From Amanita rubescens (Eukaryota > Basidiomycota > Agaricomycetes > Agaricales > Amanitaceae): a DNA stretch of 64,000 nt. The DNA is taken from assembly GCA_015039365.1 (NCBI GenBank), contig WION01000291.1:1-64000 (forward strand). The letters are read 5' to 3'. Both the position numbers and the translations under genes were made by a program. Shown in pieces: positions 12,040-21,911 of the stretch (positions within the stretch are counted from its first letter, which is position 1; each line of letters begins with the position of its first letter). A model generated the notes under the pieces. That model was not told where the DNA came from. It worked only from the letters and a program-made list of their open reading frames with translations, and searched no databases.

Positions 12040-12642
12040 TTACCCATGTCGACACAGCGGTCGTTCCTCCAAAGCCTCTTTCACGAGCCGTGCGGGACAG
12101 GAAGACTGGCAAGCGTCCGGAGTACGGCCCTCGGGACACTTATCAGGATGGTGCTCGTAATACACCTGGCAGTACAGCACGAGATTCATTGCGTCATAAG
12201 CAGGCTACGTTAAGTTCTAGGTGAGACCCTGGATGAATAGACAACTTTGCGTTAACGACTCACGTTTCCTGGAAGGATTATTGCGGTACTTTCGTATTTG
12301 TCCGGAGGCGTGTAAGTCACGCGAATGCGTGGTTTATTAGCGGCAACGCGACGGGCCTCGGCTATATGCTCTTTGGCGCATTTCATCACACAGTCCTCAT
12401 GGGCAATATCGTATGTTGTCGCGGAGAGATTCTCCGTCTTGCAACCGCTTGAGCAGAGCAAGCTAAGAGAGCAAGCTAATACGATAGGCTGTTTTAATAG
12501 TTCGAAACTAACGCCAAAATAGTAAGATACAGTGACTTACGTCGATTTTATGAGTGGTATCCATGGCATTTACAGCCCATGGGGTGACGAGGGAAGAAAG
12601 AAAGAAGACGAGGATGGAGTTAGTAGTAGTGAACAACATCAT
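12040..12642 (-). CDS. Small secreted 10-cysteine protein, copy 1
   Basis: A spliced gene of three exons (34 + 75 + 54 codons, 163 aa). The signal peptide begins MMLFTTTNSILVFFLSSLV and probably ends after WAVNA. Intron 1 runs from GTAAGT after ATCGAC to ..AAAACAG; intron 2 runs from GTGAGT after GGAAAC to ..CGTAG. Mature landmarks are ACSL..LCSSGC, EDCVMKC, VTYTPPDKYES, YCQVYYEHH, DKCP and ACQSSCP. There are ten cysteines, all conserved in the copies at 17,004 and 18,181, suggesting five disulfides. No known family recognised; this is the profile of a secreted effector-like or extracellular protein. It is transcribed convergently with the GTPBP-like gene. An ATAAAACCC TATA-like box lies about 33 bp upstream of the start. 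Confidence 0.8.
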
Positions 12643-13320
12643 GGGTAGGTCGAACCCAGTGGATGGAAAGAGGCGGGTTTTATTAGGTTTTAGATTACAA
12701 CTGAGGGATCATGAGACCATCATTGCCACGGAGTTCTGACAAGTACTGCTGTTCAATTTTGTGATGTAGAAAGATGTGTTGCTCATTGCCGCGGCATGAT
12801 TCACCGATTTCTTGAGTCGAGTCACTGGAGCGAAGGAGCTAGCGAGAGAGACGATGGAGAAGCCACGAGCCTGAGGGTCAAGCAGGCATCGATACTTGCT
12901 CGAGTGACTTGGTGATCTGGCTCAGCTACCATCATATGATGGTTCCGCTCATGATACATCAACCCTATGTATAATATTCATCAGACCTCGGGAGTGGCCT
13001 TTATTCGGGACGGTCCAAATCGGTTTCTACAGATTGATGGTAGCAGATATCCGTCGAGTCTTTTCCGCCCAGAACGTACTTATTCCGGCTTGAGATATTG
13101 ATCCTTTTCAGAGTACAGAAACATACCTCCTTTCACTGAAGAATGGATAGATTCTGTCCATAACCGAATGGCTCGTCGGAAACATCGAAATGCAGCTGTG
13201 CAACAGGTATACCACGTAATTAACCCGGTATACTGTGCGTAAAGAAATTATAAATGAGGCGTAAACGTAACCATGAGAAGTCAGGAACGCCGAAGAGAAA
13301 ACAAAGTAGGTTGTGATCAA
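12643..13320. other. Upstream region of secreted-protein copy 1
   Basis: No gene seen. Blocks of this stretch recur upstream of the other two secreted-protein genes, for example the accatcatatgatggt segment (also near 17,682) and the catgagaccatc segment (also near 18,820). The whole promoter block was therefore copied along with the gene. Confidence 0.6.
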
Positions 13321-14062
13321 CCCAGCTGATAATGCAGATTGTGAACAACGGACCTCATACCCAGCATCGTTATCGACATTGAGATTTTACCCGTAAACTG
13401 CGCCCGGTGTGCATGCGCGTACATTCGGCGCATTTAATGAATCGTGCTGTCAGGGCAAGAGGCAGAAGAAGCAGTACCAACTGCCTTTTCACCGGAGTGA
13501 GACACAGGGTGAAGAAGGGGAGGTATAAAAGGCAGTTTAGGGACAAGAATTGGACGCTTGATCCTCCTTCTCGTGCTCCATGCAGCGATTCGGGCTCGGG
13601 CTCAGGGCCCCATTCCGACTCTATTTCACCGTCTCTCGCATTCCGAGGTGTCCTACAGTTGCTTTGGCGACGGTCGAGGAGACCGATAGGTTGGTGTCTG
13701 AATCCTGATCTTGAAGACTCCCGCATGTGTCGCTGGTGGAAATTGGCGAAGATATGCGATACTTATAGCGCCGGCGTCTATCAAAGCTGCACAGTCTACG
13801 CAGCAGGAATCTGAGGCGTTTGTCGTCGTTGGGAACGACACCAAAGAAGAAGAAGCGAACTTGGAGATGATGACGATGATAATGACGTTTTCCTTACACC
13901 TTGTATCCAGAACGCCGGAAGTTTGGACGAGCAGGATGTTCTCAGTAGCAAGAGCATCCAAGAAGAAGACGATGGAAGGCGGATGATCGTCGAAGCGCTG
14001 GTAGTACGCAAGATGAGTTTAGAAGAGCCTTTTTTGGATTTTGGCACGTTCAAGTTTGCGTG
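13321..14062 (+). pseudogene. Duplicated 3' part of the GTPBP-like gene
   Basis: Nucleotides from 13,321 follow 11,080-11,889 of the GTPBP-like gene, with many small deletions: the Glu-Gln run is shortened, the acidic run interrupted and the frame broken several times. The last part restores the IVEALVVRKMSLEE-type ending, the FGT tail and the same stop context. The conserved N-terminal domain is absent. Non-functional remnant of a segmental duplication that included the adjacent secreted-protein gene. Confidence 0.85.
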
Positions 14063-15100
14063 ATCGTTTTACTTATAATGGTTTCTCATCTTTATATTAT
14101 AGATACTTGTGTGATGTGGGCCGCTGCGATGCACGGCAAGTCCGAGGCCGTTTCTTGTAGGGGTGGGTAGTAATCAGGAAATTATTGATGAAACCTGATC
14201 ATTGGTATGCTGAGCTCATCTGCATGTTCATGCTGCTGCTGACAATCGGATGGGGTAGCCTCGTAAATCCTATGTGTTCTATACCAATAGGTGGAGCTGG
14301 GATGCTGTTCTGGACGTCGTAAGGCTAGGACAGGGCCAAACAGAGAGTAAAGAGAGAATAATAGATAATAACAGAGTCACTGTCACAAAGTCACACTGAT
14401 ATTGCGAAGTGCTCGGATGCTTTGTTTCTCTGCTTAGCTCCTTTTCACATCTGAACATGTTGGCCAAGGAAAATGGTGAGGAGGCTGGGAGCATGAGAGA
14501 GGGACCTAGGCTCCATCCGGCTGGCAGTATGCAGGGACACTGTGACCGTGGGAACCATACCCGCAGAAAACCCATACCTACTATGGCTGGGGTATGGGTT
14601 TTTGTACAGGTATGGGTCAGCCGGGATACCCTGGGGTTACCCATGCTCCTCCCTAGGTCACCGTCACTGTCTTACAGCTTGTAGAGAGTAGATGATGTCA
14701 TGGTTGCACTTACAAAGATTGATTATGAAAATAGAGCCAGGCCAGGCTGAAACGTAAGCACAGCTCACCTCGGTAACCGGCTATGTGATCCGGAGCCGAG
14801 CCGTTACTAACACAATATGCTCCCTATTGGACACCTACTAGTGAACCCTCACTTTTGCATGAGGGTTATCATTATCATATGGAACATGTTGCATTATCCT
14901 ATAGTAAATGGTTATATAATAATGCTGCAAACAGGAAGAGCGCAAGAAACAAGCAATGTGACATGTGACAACAGTCACCGGAAATCAATTCCCGGGGCTT
15001 AATAGCATTTCATCCAGCGAAAAAAAAACCCGGGGAAAACGTCATAAGACCGAGTACTCTCACTTCGTTTCGTCCTCGGAACTATTTAATAATTTGAATC
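14063..15100. other. Intergenic stretch with a 12-bp perfect hairpin
   Basis: No gene recognised. A perfect inverted repeat aaaacccatacc / ggtatgggtttt lies at 14,567-14,578 and 14,591-14,602, with further TATGGGT/ACCCATA-type heptamers within 100 bp on both sides. Similarity to the GTPBP-like 3' flank ends near 14,100. Confidence 0.5.
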
Positions 15101-15112
15101 CCGTGTTTACTC
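15101..15112. repeat. Target-site duplication, left
   Basis: ccgtgtttactc, identical to 16,960-16,971. The uninterrupted target is still seen as gtgttttactc near 11,985 and gtgtttactg near 18,136, beside the other secreted-protein copies. Confidence 0.85.
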
Positions 15113-15365
15113 TTTTTTTTTTTTTTTGAAGATATCCCGCCCCTTGCGGGGAAGGACAGCGTGTATTGCCAAGTACACTACACAGTTGCTCTGGGAAAAA
15201 ACCTTCCGTTCGGAAGAGGTAAGGAAAAGAACCCGTAAGTAAATACTCAAACTAAACTCGACGTCGGCGCATAGGGCAACCGCTCATAGTGATCGTTTGG
15301 TCCAACCATACAAAAGAGGGAGGAACATAAGGAACATAGGGCCTTGAAAGGACGAGGGACCCGGG

Positions 15366-16916
15366 CTAATCCAGGTCGTTGTAACGGGCAGCGAATTTCG
15401 CGTTAACTTTCTTTTCTGTGTGCCTAGAGCGAGCCTGGCGGACCCGTTTGAGGCGATCAGCTTGCAGGCGAGCAAGCGCTTGTTCATCAAATCTAGAGAT
15501 GAAAAAGGGGCAATCCCGGGAAATGGCGGGATGAGGCCCAAGACAGTTGACACACTTAATACGATCGGTGGAGGGGTCCTGGTGGACTGCCTGTGAGTGA
15601 ACGGCCGAACTATGCAGGTTGGCGCAGAGAGCACACCATGCGAGGCGCGACGAGCAAACATGGGCGGTGTGGCCCCACCGTAGGCAGATGCCACACTGGC
15701 GAGAGGCCTTGCGTAAAACCCAAGGGCGGGCACGACAGGGGACGCCGTCAAAGACGACATCGGACTGGAGAAGACGACGTGCAACCGATGAAGCACGATC
15801 GTCAGCGACCTCGACCACAACGGTGGCGGTAAAACCAATTGTCTTGCCCGTAGGGACAACAAAGTGGGCTTTCTGGACGAAAAACACCCCCTTCCAACGG
15901 GGGTGGGCAGCGATGACAGAGTGAAGGTAGTCGGCAGTGGCGGGAGCGCCATCCAGGCAACGTGTGGGAACATGCATAAACTTGATGAGGGATGTGGTAT
16001 CCCGGCTGAGGAGTTCGACGCCTCCAGCATGCAAAGTGGAAAGGAGGGAAACAACCTCCTTCTTGAGTTCTGGGCCTATCGCTTGGGAAAAACGCACCAA
16101 GAGATCGCCACGCAGTGTATAGCCCACATGGACGGGCGGTGGGGATATACCAGCTAGTATATTCTGAACGGCAGGGAGAGGGGGAATAACGGGCCCGCCA
16201 GTCGGGCTAGGCCTAAAGCGGAGGACCAAAGCCGAAGCCTTGGTACCCTGACGAGTGCAGGACTTGATATTGGAGGTTTGCCTCGAAGGAGCAGGAGGGG
16301 TAGGCTTAGCTGGGGGGGCCCCAACAGCGCTGGCGTAGGATCACCTGACGGGAGGCGGGGGGGGAGGGCGGCCGAGAAGCTTCCTCTTGTTGATCCGAAT
16401 GGTAAGGGGGTTAGCGGCGACAGTAGGCCGAATACCCGTGGTCCCCGTGGGTTGGGGCAGTTCTGACGTGGCAGGGGGTGCAGGTGGGGCAGAGATCGAG
16501 GCCCCCTGGGGAGGGAGCTCCTCAAAGTGGGTGCCCACGGCTCGGGTTACAGTAACCTTTCGACCCTCAATGACAAAGGATTCCACACCTATTGCCAGGG
16601 CGAAGGGTTCGATAACCTCATAAAGGGACTGACGGACAGAATCGGAGAGATCGGCGGTGCGGACGCCATCGATGGCGGTACGGAAATCAAGACACGCCTC
16701 TTGGACGTAGGAGAAAGGCTGAGGGGCCTCGGGGAACTCATCGCCTTGGGTAGATGCCCACTGCGAAGAGTGTGACGACGGGGGAGGGCCATCCCCATCA
16801 GTATCCATAGCATGTTGAGCTTCTTGGGAATCGGAAGGAGGCGCAGCACCACGGCCACGCCCCCCCCGGGAGAAAGGAGGAAGAGAACCACCACGTCTAC
16901 CGCGACGTTGAGCCAT
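15366..16916 (-). pseudogene. LINE ORF1 gag-like zinc-knuckle protein, one in-frame stop
   Basis: From the start MAQRRGRRGG at 16,916, one reading frame runs 517 codons to 15,366, interrupted only by TGA at 16,341-16,343. The N-terminal part is Gly/Arg/Pro-rich. The middle has a compact domain (HAGGVELLSRDTTSLIKF, WKGVFFVQKAHFVV). The C-terminal part has CGICLRWGHTAHVC (C-x2-C-x4-H-x4-C) followed by a second Cys/His cluster (CVNCLGPHPAISRDC). Such knuckles bind the element RNA in LINE ORF1/gag proteins. The TGA could be a CGA changed by C-to-T transition. A long overlapping frame at 15,284-16,054 is a shadow. Confidence 0.8.
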
Positions 16917-16959
16917 GTTCCAAAAGAGGAAGGTGGTGGTATGAGATCAAGAAGCGATG

Positions 16960-16971
16960 CCGTGTTTACTC
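16960..16971. repeat. Target-site duplication, right
   Basis: ccgtgtttactc, a perfect match to 15,101-15,112 on the other side of the retroposon. The lack of any mismatch suggests a fairly recent insertion. Confidence 0.85.
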
Positions 16972-17003
16972 ATGCACGAGATCGGTAGCACACAGAGTTG
17001 GGT

Positions 17004-17597
17004 TTAATGTAGACATGCCATACCCGGTCGTTTCCAAGCCTCATGCAAGAACTCTTCCGGGCAGTAAGACTGGCAACTGTCCAAAGTCCGGTGCTGGGGA
17101 CACTTATCACGATGGTGCTCGTAATACACATTGCAGTACTGCGCAAGAGTTAATGCGAAATAAGCAGGCTACGTTAAGTTCTAGGTCAGACACTGGATGA
17201 ATAGACAACCTTGTGTTAATGGCTCACGTTTGGGTATGACGGAATTGCCGCGTTACTTTCGTATTGGTCTGGAGCCGTGTAAGTCACGCGAATCTCGCCT
17301 TTTCGAGCCGCCATGGCACGGGCCAATCCCATATGATGACTTTCGCATTCCATCGAGCACGCCTTATGGAGCTCACTGTTTATTGGCTCCTGGCGCATCA
17401 GCGTCGTGCAACGACTTGAGCAGATAATACTAAGAGAGCAAGCTAAATCATTAGGCTACGGTTTTAGTAGTTAGAAACTAACAAAACGGTAAGATACAGC
17501 GGCTTACGTAGATTCTATGAGGAGGAACTGTGACCCCATTTACAGCCCATAGAGTGGCGAAGGAGACGAGGATGACGTTAATAGTGAGCAACATCAT
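17004..17597 (-). CDS. Small secreted 10-cysteine protein, copy 2
   Basis: Three exons (30 + 76 + 54 codons, 160 aa) with introns at exactly the same positions and phase 0 as copy 1. The signal peptide begins MMLLTINVILVSFATLWAV. Landmarks: ACSLSIICSSRC, KACSMEC, VTYTAPDQYES, YCNVYYEHHRDKCP, SCQSYCP and ACLH-stop. All ten cysteines are kept although the spacer residues differ strongly from copy 1, a pattern expected for a functional disulfide scaffold. The frame and splice sites are intact. A retroposon sits 32 bp beyond its stop codon. TATA-like ATAAAACC precedes the start. Confidence 0.8.
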
Positions 17598-17904
17598 GTA
17601 TGTCGAACCCTGTTGATGGAAAAAGGGGGGTTTTATAGTGGTTTTATTGATCAAATCGAGAGATCATGAGACTCGGCGGCTACCATCATATGATGGTTGC
17701 AAATCCAACTTGCCGGCATGGCGGTGATACATCATATCCATCAAGACCTTGGGACTCTGAGAGACTGAGCTCTTGAGACTGGCCTTTATTTGAAGTCGCC
17801 GGCATTGAATAGCATTTGCAAATCAGTTTCTACAGGCAAGCGGGCTCTGATGGTAACAGATATCCGAGTCTTTTCCGCTCAGCCTCTTGTCAAGATTGCG
17901 GGAA
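17598..17904. other. Promoter block of secreted-protein copy 2
   Basis: No gene. Shares segments with the 12,643-13,080 region (accatcatatgatggtt, cggcctttatt-like and cagatatccg-like blocks), so it is the duplicated upstream region. Confidence 0.55.
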
Positions 17905-18045
17905 CAACGTTTTTTTCACACCCACTATCCCGAACGCCGGAAGTTTGGACGAGCAGAGTGCTCTCAGTAGCAAGGGCATCCAAGGAGAAGACGATGGAAA
18001 GCGGATCATCGTCGAAGCGCTGGTGGTACGCAAGATGAGTTTGGG
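17905..18045 (+). pseudogene. Short 3' fragment of the GTPBP-like gene
   Basis: About 140 bp matching 11,722-11,862 (coding for IPNAGSLDEQ, ALSSKGIQGEDDGK and IIVEALVVRKMSL). It starts abruptly after unrelated sequence and loses similarity just before the original stop. It is the third occurrence of this gene end lying next to a secreted-protein gene. Confidence 0.85.
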
Positions 18046-18180
18046 TGATCACCAGATGGTATGGTTTCTCTACATTTGCGTATTGATATCGTTATATTAT
18101 TATAGACCTGCATTCTCGTATTCAATAATAATCTTGTGTTTACTGAGTACCGCGCATGCATATGAATTCGGTAACTGGAG

Positions 18181-18779
18181 TTAATGTAGACATTCCGACC
18201 CATGTTCCCAAGCAGCGTCCAAGTAAAATCCAGGACAGTAGGACTTGCAATTGTCCAAACTCTGGCCATGGGGACACAAATCCTGATGGTGCTCGTAATA
18301 CACATCGCAGTACTGTTCAAGAGTAAATGCGTGATAGGCAGGCTACGTTAAATTCTAGGTGAGACACTGGATGAATAGACAACCTTGTGTTGATGACTCA
18401 CGTTATCTACTGACGGGATTACCATGTTACTTTCGTATTGGTCTGGAGGCGTATAAGTTACGCGAAAGTCTTTTCTTTTAGAGGCAACGAGATGGGCCAT
18501 GTGCATATGATCTGTTTCGCATTTCACCGAGCACGCCTTATGGGCATCACTGTTTATTGGCTCGTGGGGCTGCTGCGCAAGGCAACGGATTGAGCAGATC
18601 CTGCTAAGAGAGCAAGCTAAAACCTGAGGCTGTTTTGATAGTTATAAATTATACTGCCAAAATAGTGGGATAAAGTGGCTTACGTAGACTCTATAAGGAA
18701 CTGTGGCATTTACAGCCCATGGGGTGGCGAGGGAAGAAAGAAAGAAGACGAGGATGGCGTTAATAGTGAGCAACATCAT
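18181..18779 (-). CDS. Small secreted 10-cysteine protein, copy 3
   Basis: Three exons (32 + 76 + 53 codons, 161 aa) with intron positions identical to copies 1 and 2. The signal peptide begins MMLLTINAILVFFLSSLATP. Landmarks: ACSLSRICSIRC, KACSVKC, VTYTPPDQYESN, YCDVYYEHHQDLCP, NCKSYCP and ECLH-stop. All ten cysteines and the TYTPPDQYES core are kept. It shares the signal peptide more closely with copy 1 and the EPINS..HKACS segment with copy 2, so the copies look mosaic. Divergent neighbour of the Ser-rich gene at 19,068; about 290 bp separate the starts. Confidence 0.8.
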
Positions 18780-18979
18780 GGTAGATCGATGGAAAGAGCG
18801 GGTTTTATCGAAGGATCATGAGACCATCGTTACCACGGAGTTCTGACAAGTACCGCTCAATTTTAGTCATGTGGCTCATTGCTAACGTTTTCGTTTTATT
18901 GAAAAGCAAAGCTGCTAGCGAGAGTGACGAGGTTCATGACCGATTGGCATGGAAGCGCCGCGTCACGATCACATGCAAC

Positions 18980-19007
18980 ACGCGTGACGCGCTTCGAACA
19001 AACGCGT
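18980..19007. promoter_or_regulatory. Two ACGCGT boxes upstream of the Ser-rich gene
   Basis: ACGCGT at 18,980-18,985 and 19,002-19,007, 60-90 bp before the start at 19,068. Same hexamer as upstream of UTP22. In yeasts this is an MBF-type cell-cycle element; its role here is unproven. Confidence 0.3.
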
Positions 19008-19067
19008 TCTCCCGCTCCTTTTCACTTTTAATCCCTGGGCCGAGGGCGTCACTGCCCGACACCATAA

Positions 19068-21273
19068 ATGAACAAGATCAACAAAGATCCTGAAAGCCGT
19101 TCCTCGGGAGCTAGGACGCATTCTGTTGTCATAAACTCTGGTCATGGTCGCGGTTCTGGGACGACGAAGAAGCGGGCAGTTGGAAAGGGCGGTGCCACCA
19201 GCAGTATTACGGTGGTTACTACACCAAGTTCAAGTCTTTTTTCGGAAGCTGGGAAAAGCCCACAATCATGGTACCCTTCGCCGTCGACGCCAGTCGACGC
19301 AAATTGGTTCGATTCTGACGTCGATTTTGTTCACTGGCAAAGCTCGCAAACTACAAACCCCGCTCTGAACAGTTTGCTAAAAGAGGCTTCGTCGGAGGAG
19401 CTGAATTCCAGGCTTAAGACTTCACGTAAGTGTTCTATTCATTCGATCTTATGTCCACACACTATCCTGCAATTTTCGTTTCTTTATCCTGTATTTTCAA
19501 ATGAATGGTTTTTCCTGAGTTGTTTCTTGCCCCATTCCAGCCTCACGTATCTCACCGTCTTGGCAGCGTTCTACGGCCAAGTCATCCCTGCCCACGGCGA
19601 GTTCGTCTGTACATAAATCTTCAAGCTCAGGTTTAAGATCAAGCTTAAGCATGGCCGTTGACAAGCATCCGGCCACTGACCGATTACGCTTCCGCCGTGC
19701 TGCCTCTGGGCCTGGTTCCTCATCCTCTTTGACGGCACAGCCGCAACCACAGAATCACGGTTCCCAGGGGTTCAGTTCACCTTTGACATCAGGGGACCCC
19801 AACCAGATTCTCGAGATGATGCGGGGCGTTTCAGCCATGATCAACGAGAATATAAGCTCGAGTACGCCCGTCACCAAGGTCGGAGCGAAAGAGAAGGGAA
19901 AGATGAAGCTTGCCTCTTCCGCCTCAGCAGCGGTTGGTAGGTCTTGGTCGTCGATGGATATCGACATGGAGGGGGTGGGAAGTGTTCAGAGTCCGTCAAA
20001 CGGGTTCGAAAAGAAGGGGAAAGGGAAAGGGCGGGAAGTGAAGAACGAATGGAAAAGACCAACTGATGAACCCTCCATGGATGCGGATGTCAGCATGGCT
20101 GATGTCAGTGTAACACTGGACAATCCTGGTTCATCAGATTCCGGGTTGAAGACTAGACGAAGGGAGATGCTCCCTCCGCCCCCTCCAATCGCTAAGAGCA
20201 AATCGGCGCCTCGAAATCCAGGTTCCAACTCGAGTTCGGCTTCTAGCTCGGCGCGGAATGGTCAAGTAAGACACTCAGCTTTGGACTCGACTTGCGTGGC
20301 TTCTGCTTCCCCCTCTGGTGGTCTCTTCGAGGAGGAGATGGTAGATATAGATGGCGGTTCAAAGGTACCTTCCAAGTCGGAAGAGTCAGAAATCCAGTTG
20401 CACCCGCTGTTGTTGGAGAAGAAACGTCTGAAGGAAGTCAAGCGGTTGCAGGGGCACGCTTCTCCAGTTCCTAATGTTCCTGTCAGCTACAACCCAGTAG
20501 TCTCTAATCCTCCTGCAAAGGCGCCGCTTACGAGAGCCGCGTCCATTCCTGACACATCACACTCTTCCCAGTCTCCTGCCCCGCTGCCCAATGCATCTCA
20601 GTCCTCTCGTCAACTTGGCCTTCCCCGCCTCGGAATGGGCAGGTCGCGCACAGCTGCTCTACCTGCAACACCAAGCGCTCAGCCTTCTAAGAACAGCTCT
20701 TCGTTGCCGACGAAGAACGTCGTTTCGAGCAAGGCTGATCAAAAGAAATCATTGTCAAAGCCATTCAAGCCCCCCACCCGTGTTGGTTCGATCGTCATTG
20801 GCCAAGGATCGCAGCAGAACACAGGTTATAACCCGACTTCCTACGGATTCCGGCAGCGCAATGCCGATCATGACTATTCCATGAACACCAACCGCTCTGC
20901 ATACCCTTCGCCATCGCCCGGGTCAGACGACGGCATCAAAGAGAAAGAAGACGAGGAGGAAAGGGAGATTGAAAGAGATCTACGTCGAGGTTCCACAGCA
21001 GACGAGCAATTCCACTCAGTATGCTCGTCTAAGCAAGGGTACCGCACTCGATCACCACCTGCGTTCCCGCCAACGCCCGAATCGGTATCCAAGAGCGGTG
21101 GTTCCGAGACGGAGGACCAAGAGGAAGGAATTAAGAATGAAATAAAAGGGATCCAAGATCAGGGAGAAGAAATGGATGGTGTCGAGGTTGGAGATCCTGA
21201 TTCGTCGTTTAGCGATATGGCGTTTGATATAAGTATTGACGCCTTGGAGGAGACTATGAGGAAGTATGATTAA
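19068..21273 (+). CDS. Ser/Pro-rich protein of unknown function
   Basis: Two exons (19,068-19,425 and 19,541-21,273; 2,091 nt, 696 aa) joined across a 115-bp GT-AG intron. I do not recognise a family. The protein is low-complexity: Ser-rich, with Pro runs (LPPPPPIAKSKSAPRNPG), Lys-Gly basic stretches (KKGKGKGREVK), an acidic DADVSMADVSV segment, a LLLEKKRLKEVKRLQGHASP helix, and a conserved-looking C-terminus (FSDMAFDISIDALEETMRKYD). The composition suggests a disordered nuclear or regulatory protein. The ending and the LEKKRLKEVK segment are the parts best kept in the degenerate copy at 29,730-31,360, so they may be the constrained parts. Confidence 0.7.
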
Positions 21274-21911
21274 TCGCCCGGCGTGGCAGAGGAGGATTTG
21301 GCGTATTTAACGTACTTTTTTTGTTGGTCATATCGCATTTTGGTGTATATATAGCTACTTGTGGATCCTGATATAGCCACGGAAGGTGCACCATCGTGTT
21401 AACACTTTTTGTCGAGGGAGTTTGAAGTTTCAAGCCATGCCTTACAATCTGTCCGGGTAGCACGACATAATTGAAGTTGATCGGCCCTCAAGCTCAAGTT
21501 CAACGATGCCAGGAACATCTTCATTCATAAATGCGTAGTCCAGCAGATTCTTGGAGGTGTAGAGGCATTCCCCCACTGAAGGCATTTGTCTAACTATAGG
21601 TGCAGCGCATGTACTACTATGTACTACCATCAAGGGAGACTGTACAATATACCTATGTAATATCCTCCCACTTTGGTGAACGCGGATAAGATGACCGCTT
21701 TAGGCGGCCACCGTCGGTTTTGGAATTTTCACTCTCGTGATTAGAACGCGAATTCTCATCAACATCAATATCAGATGATACCTTTTTTTTAACCGACCGA
21801 GGTCAGGTATCCAAACGGCAGCGACCTAGTAAATCGGAGTATCGGAGGTAAAGGATTTAATGAGTATTTATTTGTTTATTTTCTGCCTGCGGCGCTACAC
21901 CTATAGTTAGA
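21274..21911. other. 3' flank of the Ser-rich gene
   Basis: No convincing gene. 21,274-21,562 recurs at 31,361-31,632 behind the degenerate copy, including a small minus-strand open frame (MNED-PGIVELE...) too short and variable to call. A T-rich tract lies at 21,783-21,792. Confidence 0.5.

Larger units (their letters stand above)
15101..16971 (-). mobile_element. ORF1-only LINE-like retroposon with target-site duplication
   Basis: The element occupies 15,113-16,959 on the minus strand. It is flanked by identical 12-bp direct repeats, ccgtgtttactc, at 15,101-15,112 and 16,960-16,971. Its 3' end is a run of 15 T on the plus strand (15,113-15,127), which is a poly(A) tail. About 12 nt before the tail is a CCCC-GCAA-GGGG hairpin (15,140-15,151) with a GNRA-type loop. 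The single gene encodes a gag-like protein with a CCHC zinc knuckle. There is no endonuclease or reverse transcriptase, although both ends appear present. Poly(A) plus target-site duplication means target-primed insertion using enzymes from another element. It landed just downstream of secreted-protein copy 2. Confidence 0.85.

Noticed and set aside
12630..12660. GGTTCGA-like motif as a tRNA T-arm
   Set aside because: No cloverleaf can be folded around this or the other GGTTCGA occurrences; here it is the 5' leader of a secreted-protein gene.
15113..15127. T run as a transcription terminator
   Set aside because: It is the poly(A) tail of a minus-strand retroposon, shown by the adjoining target-site duplication.
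15284..16054. 256-codon minus-strand open frame
   Set aside because: Overlaps ORF1 of the retroposon in another frame; the zinc-knuckle motif is in the 15,366-16,916 frame.
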